Shown piece after piece: positions 58,115 through 64,000 of a stretch of DNA of 64,000 bases (position 1 is the first letter of the stretch; every line of letters begins with the position of its first letter). This DNA comes from Procambarus clarkii. Lineage: Eukaryota > Arthropoda > Malacostraca > Decapoda > Cambaridae. A program made the position numbers and the translations under genes. The stretch spans positions 20,223,900 through 20,287,899 of the forward strand of contig NC_091227.1 of the NCBI RefSeq assembly GCF_040958095.1. Direction: 5' to 3'. Under the pieces are notes generated by a model. It saw only the letters and a program-made list of their open reading frames with translations. It ran no database searches and was not told the DNA's origin.

Positions 58115-58200
58115 TGTTGTTGTTGTTGTTAAAGATTTGCTACCCGGAACAAAAAGTTCCAAGTAGCATGGGCTATGGTGAGCCCGTATTTATCATAGGT
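58115..58200. repeat. (TTG)n microsatellite with adjoining repeat
   Basis: Five TTG units are followed by CTACCCGGAACAAAAAGTTC, which contains an inverted pair GGAAC/GTTCC, and by ATGGGCTATGGTGAGCCCGT. It looks like the 3' end of an interspersed element. Confidence 0.45.
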
Positions 58201-58799
58201 TTTAGCGACGAAGATGTGGGTTAATGAAGTGATGTCATGTGTATGACTGACTTCAGATTGCCAGTTGATATTGTCAAGAGCACTTACGAGGGTGACAATT
58301 GCTACTTTACTGCGTAGTCTGAAGGTCTAATGTCTTGGAATGCGATGGTGTTACATTCCATGTTTAGAGGTAAGTGTTTTAAGTGTAAAACTCTAAGTCA
58401 TACTGGCTTACAATGTTTTTATTAACTAAAATTACCACATTTGTATAAACTATCGTTAAGTATACATGTATCGTACTTGTATACCTTCTAAAAGTATACA
58501 TGTATGATCTGTAGCATGCGTCTCGCAAGAGCAGTATTATATTTGACCTTTGCCAATATAAATGACCAAACATACCTCTGGTAAAGCAGTAAACACACAG
58601 GCAAGCAAGTTACACAAGAACTGCACCACGCCTCAAACAACATTTTTCTCCTTTCTGCTGAATAAGTGACAAAGTTTGCATTTTAAGCGGGGCAGCCCAT
58701 GAGTGTGCGCGCGTGTGAGGGGAGGCAAGAGGAGAGAGCTCTGCGCCAACACGTTAACACAGCACGGCTGCCACACATCAACTGAGCTACCACAAGATT

Positions 58800-59085
58800 T
58801 TTGTACATATATATATATATATAATTGTGTGTATATATATATATATATAATATATAATAATATATAATATATATACACAATTATATATGACAGTGTCAGA
58901 CCACGGAGGAAAATTGAAACAGGAATTTCCTTAAGTACTTTCGTATATTAATACATCTTCAGAAGGAGTGTAATTTTTAATCACGTGTTTATTTTTCGTG
59001 ATTTATACACACAATTATATATACATATATATACTGTATACATATATAAATATATATACTGAATATATATATATACATACATAAA
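58800..59085. repeat. AT-rich simple repeats
   Basis: Long TATATA tracts at 58805-58880 and 59015-59085. The short ORFs here (YIYIYI-type) are by-products. Confidence 0.9.
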
Positions 59086-59103
59086 TGCTTTTTCCACCGT
59101 TTC

Positions 59104-59136
59104 AATATTTGGAATGTTACGTACATTCCAAATATT
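59104..59136. repeat. Perfect 14-bp hairpin
   Basis: AATATTTGGAATGT and its exact reverse complement around TACGT, at the edge of an AT-rich tract. Confidence 0.8.
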
Positions 59137-59834
59137 ACATTCATTTTTTTATGTGTGTAAGTGCCTACGCAACAATAATGCATTTTTTTTATATACAAGA
59201 AGATGCATTGGGTTGATGTTTTTACATTCTTGTAAAACCACTAACACGCATAGCGTTTCGGCCATTGTATCATTGAGGTAAATTTATTGAATATATCATT
59301 AATCACCACCGTATGTACTAATCGATTGTACTTTCTTGTATAATAAATATATAATAAAGTAGCCGAAAAACAGTGACCCCAAGTAGCGAAATTAAAAAAT
59401 TAGTAGCGCTGGGCTTTTAGAAATTGCCAAACATTTTTTTTTATTAACAAACTTAAGTATACTAGAGAAATGTGCTGCTACCCTCTTCTATATGAAGCAT
59501 TACAGAGTATAGCAGCCCAATTCCCACCTTGTACCTCGATGTGGCAGCTCTGCCTATCCACAGAGTGCGGCACCCCTGGCGGCTATACCCAAACTAACAT
59601 CATGGCAAACTAGAGAAAATTTTGCAATTTAGGCGCTAACTTAAGTAATTTTTTAACACGCTAACTATAATTAAAATAATAAAAATCATTCTTTATTTAG
59701 TTGTTTTTATTATTAGCAAGTTTAGGTATACACAGAAAGGTGCTGCTACTCTATTCTATATGAAATATTACACAGTGTAGATAAAAAACTAGCTGTTAGT
59801 TTATCAAATAATTAATTATTTCAGTGAAACTGGG

Positions 59835-59876
59835 AAATAATGCACTGTGAAATATTAATTTCACAGTGCATTATTT
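59835..59876. repeat. Perfect 18-bp hairpin
   Basis: AAATAATGCACTGTGAAA (59835-59852), loop TATTAA, exact reverse complement at 59859-59876. Confidence 0.9.
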
Positions 59877-59924
59877 AAAATGTTAACAGTTTCTATTAAT
59901 TCACTGTTTTATATAAGAAGAAAG

Positions 59925-60000
59925 GTAACTGCAGAAGGCCTATTGGCCCATACTAGCAGCTCCTATCTATAACCACCCAATCCCACTCAGATTGTGCAGA
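59925..60000. mobile_element. Penelope-like fragment, palindrome 3 family
   Basis: GCAGAAGGCCTATTGGCCCA then AGCAGCTCCTATCTATAACC matches the segment at about 17268-17310 of palindrome 3. Short fragment. A similar trace (GTGTATATAGGAGTTGCCTC in reverse complement) lies at about 60730-60765. Confidence 0.5.
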
Positions 60001-60414
60001 TATGCACAAAACAACATTTTGTTTCAGCCTGTTCAAAAGGGAAGCAAAGCTGACAGAATAAAAAGTTTTAATGTCAAGAGAGTATCGATCCCAGACTCTG
60101 GTCGGGACACGGCTGACATCAACGAGGGACAACTAGCAGCAAACGCCACGATCACTCACCAACTGATCTCTGTGGCAGTAATTTTGTATATAGATGGGTA
60201 TAGATGTAGACAACTTCTGTCAGCAGGCTTCAAGCTTTTTCCTTCCCGTCATATTATGTGTTGTCCTACTAATATTTCCCTGGAGCACGACCCTCCAATC
60301 GATTTACAACCAGCCCAGTTAGCATCATTAGTGAAACCGTGGGAGAGGCACAGGGGGGGCGCTGGTAACGAAACTCTTCTCAGTTCACGTAGATGTAGTG
60401 GACGTGACGAATGA
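59992..60414 (+). other. 140-codon open frame of unknown status in a CpG-richer patch
   Basis: The frame overlaps the end of the PLE fragment, so its first residues are probably not genuine. The central part (VSIPDSGRDTADINEGQLAA) falls in DNA with more CpG than the neighbourhood (60070-60420). No domain recognised. It could be chance, a repeat, or a first exon or promoter of a gene outside the evidence here. Confidence 0.2.
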
Positions 60415-60419
60415 TATCT

Positions 60420-62730
60420 GTAGATTATTTTCCTAAGTCTAACTGAACGATTCAACAATTAATATTTTAATTTCAGTCACGGTATGTAATAGCCTGAATT
60501 TTGTCATGATGTTTATTAAGTCTCAGCCATATCATGTAACAGCCTCAGCCATATCATGTAACAGCAACTTTAGTTCAGTTCGTGAACTTGTGTTCCTGTA
60601 ACCTTTTCCACCACCGCTTCACGCATGCTGGATATGGGGTGCATAATAAATGAACTAAACGAAAAAAAATAATGAATAAGCGAACTAAGTTTCTACTTAT
60701 AATCAATTCTGTATAATCTTTTCTTTGGTCCCATAGGAGGCAACTCCTATATACACTACTTGGGCTAGTATGCAAGATCCAATTTGCCTAACAATCAAGA
60801 GTTTTCCAAAAATTATGCCCTCCACAATACATACAGTAATGACTAAGGTCGCCTTGATTGAATGGCAGGGAAGGTAACTATCAGGATTAAGTGCCAAGCC
60901 ATTTACTCCCTTAATATTAACTTTATAAAAAAAATATAAAAAGGGCACCAGACATGTTGGCATTTTTTCTTGGAGATGTCTTTCAACTTCATCTATATGC
61001 TCTTAAATTTAAATTATAATTTTATAATCCTATTCCCTATATTTTAAGTGTGTAGATTTGTTTAACCAATTTAAGCACTTGAAAGTTTGCTAAAAATTTA
61101 TTTTTAAAGGGATCAGATACATTGAGAACAGTTTTCAAGTGCCACTAAATAGTTCTGTGTATGTATTGTGTGTGGAGAAGACTGCCAAGTACGCCATAGG
61201 GAAAGAGCTACAAAAATGGTGGCATACTGCCTAAGTTTTTATTTCTTTTAATGTCTTAAGTCTATAAAATGTCATCATTAACAATATACAAGTGAATATG
61301 CAGCTTTTTAAAAGCCATTACAGTGAAAGTACACTCACTGAAAACCTGTACTGCTAAACATGACACCAATTTAAAACCTGGGTCAATGAGAAGCAGCAGC
61401 TGGCTGAACTAGTCAGCTTGTTGCACTACTTGTAAATTTCAAAACTAAAAAGCATTAAAATCCCATAAAGGTCTTCTAATGTTACACCATAAAATGTAAA
61501 CATTATCCTGCAATTGTTTATGGAAAATTGAGCTAGCTGGATTAACAACTCAATTTTAATATTTAACAGTGGAATGGGAACCAAAATATAAATATAAACC
61601 AAAATTCACATCACAATTGTATAATAAAAACTAAATTTACCATATTTATTTTTTGATAAAATTTTACAAAACTTTGTTTAGCCTTGCTGCTGCTGGGAAA
61701 ATGTTTAACTACAGTACTTGTTTATTATAGAGTTCAGGCAAGATAAACAAAATCATATCATGTGGCCAAAAGCTTTATAATTACAAATAAGAAAAATGTC
61801 AGTCAAGTCTTGATTATCCGATCACAATGATTTACTGCATTTTACTCATTCCAGCATACAAATGAACACACATTGTACAAAAAACATAGGTATTAAAACA
61901 CACATGCTGTTAAATAATATTTTACACTGACTGTACATTACAGGTACTGTAGATTAACAAAGACTATTGCATAATGCACCAGCTCTGGAACAATTGACCT
62001 CGGATAATCATGACCTGACTAAACCATATATTACTACAGTAAATAAATAAATAACTGCTCAATTATGCTAATTCCTGTTTAACACGAAGGGAATTGTTGT
62101 AAAAAAATAGTTAACATACATTTGAATATGTTCAGACACTTACAGTACATTATTAGGCATTGAGAAAAATGGTAACTACTCACTTTTTATTTTGTAAAGT
62201 TCCTCTTTATAACACCCAAAGTAAATTTTACACCAGATGCTGCATTCAATTACTCACGAGTACTCGCTATGTAATATCAAGCTCTATGATCATTTCAATG
62301 TGCAATTTGTAAAGTGTGGCTTTCATTACGAAAATCATTGAAGCAGGATGGGGGTGAAACCAGCTTTCTGGCTCGCCCCCAAATGCACGCCTTAACCCAT
62401 TGGACCACAATATGCTCCAATGATTTTTTCACAGAGATATCACACTATTTCCTAGCGTGTTCCTTAATTATATATACTAGTACAAGTATATACAATTTTG
62501 TATAGGACATGTCAGCCAACAGGGCTCACCTGTTTAACATCCACCATTATAAATTCCACAGTAAAGAAAAAATTTATGTTACACTCTTGACAATTCACAT
62601 AACATTCTGGCCCCAAGAATTGTAAACGAAACTTTTAATAGGCATCAATTCACTATAGCAAGTGTAAATGGAGCAAATTTACTGTCACCAAGAGTTCCTA
62701 CGAAGTACAAGTATATAAAACTTGAGTGAA
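60420..62730. other. Region without recognised genes
   Basis: AT-rich. Only the weak PLE trace near 60.73-60.77 kb and short open frames without domains were noted. Confidence 0.4.
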
Positions 62731-62811
62731 ATTGTATGTTTATCAAAACTGATAAAAATTGTATGTTTATCAAAACTGATAAAAATTGTATGTTTATCAA
62801 AACTGATAAAA
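62731..62811. repeat. Three perfect 27-bp tandem units
   Basis: The unit starts ATTGTATGTTTATCAAAACT and ends GATAAAA, with starts at 62731, 62758 and 62785. Identical copies imply recent expansion. Confidence 0.92.
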
Positions 62812-63159
62812 AAGTGTGTACAGAAATTTGTAAACTGTTTTTTTAAATCATCAAAAGTAATATGCACATATTGACCCATATGTTGTCCCAAACACAATAT
62901 CTAATGTTTCCTAAAAAAAATTAAGTCAGCTGCTATGCTTTTTGAATAGAACAAATATTACTTTGACATTGAAGTATTTTTTATTTGAATATTTTTCACA
63001 ACCCAGCATTATATTATTTAAAAACCATTACATGACTTTTCTAACATTACATTCATAATCAATTATAATTTAGTTTATAAATTATCCACGAACGAGAAAC
63101 TCTTTGATGTGCACTTTTCAATACAGTATAGTTGTCTTTAATATATTTCTTTTAACTAC

Positions 63160-63500
63160 CGTATATCCGTGTGTAATAGTTGACACCCTATTTTTCGCCA
63201 AAAGATTAGGAATTTTCCATATACCTTGTTGTTGACTCTAGGATTGCACATATAACAAGTCAACATTTGGAGGGTCAGGGTATTATCCTGCACACAGAAA
63301 TAATACTATTACACAATCTTTATGAATTTAAGGCAAATTTATATTAATTCAAATAGTAAACAGCAGGTCTGGACATTTAGGTTTATATATGTACCTTCGT
63401 TACTTTAACCTGCACTATAGCTGCGATGCTCAGTGTTTAGTATACTGTATAATATAATACAGTATTAGTATAATATTATGTGGTATAATACTGTATAATA
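63160..63500. mobile_element. Possible DNA-transposon end
   Basis: TACCGTATATCCGTGTGTAA, then TTTTTCGCCAAAAGATTAGG resembles the terminal sequence of widespread DNA-transposon derived repeats that start CCGTATTT.CG. The matching other end was not found. Confidence 0.25.
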
Positions 63501-63829
63501 GCGAGCACTATACAGCTACACATTCAAGGGGTACCTTCACGGCCACACTTCATTATTAAAATGTATGCACAAGTCATGCTGCAAGCTTGCAACGCCTATA
63601 TTTCCTTATTTTCAAATACAATAAACACATGCATCGTTCATCCTTCTGTTTACATGGTGAGAAACGTGTTTTAGAGACAGCACTGTTGAAATTTTCAAAA
63701 TAAGGAAATAAGGCAAATAGGATACAAGGATTTATTTCTAAAAGTGTCAGCAATAAAAACCTAATGTTATTCTTGGAGTGATATAAGATAAACTTATTGT
63801 CTCACAGGGAAAGCACCACAGACTTGTCC

Positions 63830-64000
63830 AAGACTTGTAGACCTGTACAAAAGTCCTCTGAACCAATGCACCAGCCACACTCTCTGGCCCACAAAGTCAG
63901 TCAATCAACTAAACAGTCACCAGGCAGTGAGAAAGATCAATCTAGCCAGTCTTCCAACCAACTAGCCAATTGAGCAACCAGATAGTCAAACCAACCAAGG
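63830..64000. repeat. Degenerate CAGT/CAAC-type low-complexity tract
   Basis: Phrases such as CAGTCAATCAACTAAACAGT and CCAACCAACTAGCCAA recur to the window end, in the manner of an old tetranucleotide repeat. Confidence 0.6.

Noticed and set aside
58633-59198. Short open frames rich in YIYIY
   Set aside because: Translations of TATATA simple repeats.

Overview
This is a window of animal nuclear DNA: split genes with GT-AG introns, AT-rich spacers, many microsatellites and a dense mix of SINEs, LINEs, Penelope-like elements (PLEs) and DNA-transposon remnants. The style of the tRNA-derived SINEs and the three PLE families fits a decapod crustacean (crayfish or lobster-like). That placement rests on remembered repeat style, not on a search. 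I saw no prokaryotic, organellar, LTR-retroelement or viral gene.

Four host genes are visible. (1) 894-7320, plus strand: the 3' half of kanadaptin (SLC4A1AP), with its 5' exons outside the window. (2) 39580-18745, minus strand: a complete EXOC3 (Sec6, exocyst subunit) of 15 coding exons whose phases all agree and which sum to 746 residues. (3) 44154-45404, plus strand: a complete two-exon ALG14 (217 residues), which anchors the ALG13 subunit of the UDP-GlcNAc transferase at the ER. EXOC3 and ALG14 are head to head, and a GC-box/CpG-rich stretch at about 41.6-42.5 kb is a likely shared promoter. (4) 53991-51040, minus strand: an unrecognised, repeat-built, probably disordered nuclear protein with three classes of internal repeat and several apparent frame changes.

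Layout: 0-7.3 kb kanadaptin with repeat-filled introns; 7.3-13.9 kb intergenic with LINE, SINE and unclassified repeats; 13.9-18.6 kb three large PLE palindromes, one nested inside another, directly downstream of EXOC3; 18.7-39.6 kb EXOC3, whose introns hold a SINE-anchored palindrome, a 260-bp MITE, a LINE, several SINEs, a 1.83-kb piggyBac-type MITE and a hAT remnant; 40.9-41.35 kb a 30-bp minisatellite; 41.6-45.4 kb promoter and ALG14; 45.4-51 kb repeats and plain spacer; 51-54 kb the unknown gene; 54.5-64 kb repeats, LINE pieces and short hairpins.

The most unusual signal is the cluster of Penelope palindromes. In each, two 5'-truncated copies carrying GIY-YIG endonuclease remnants are joined at their truncated ends with 3' ends outward. 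Two insertions have perfect 11-12 bp target duplications, and the elements carry hammerhead-ribozyme-like motifs. The genes do not form one pathway: EXOC3 acts in exocytic vesicle tethering, ALG14 in N-glycan precursor synthesis, and kanadaptin is a nuclear, RNA-processing-associated protein.
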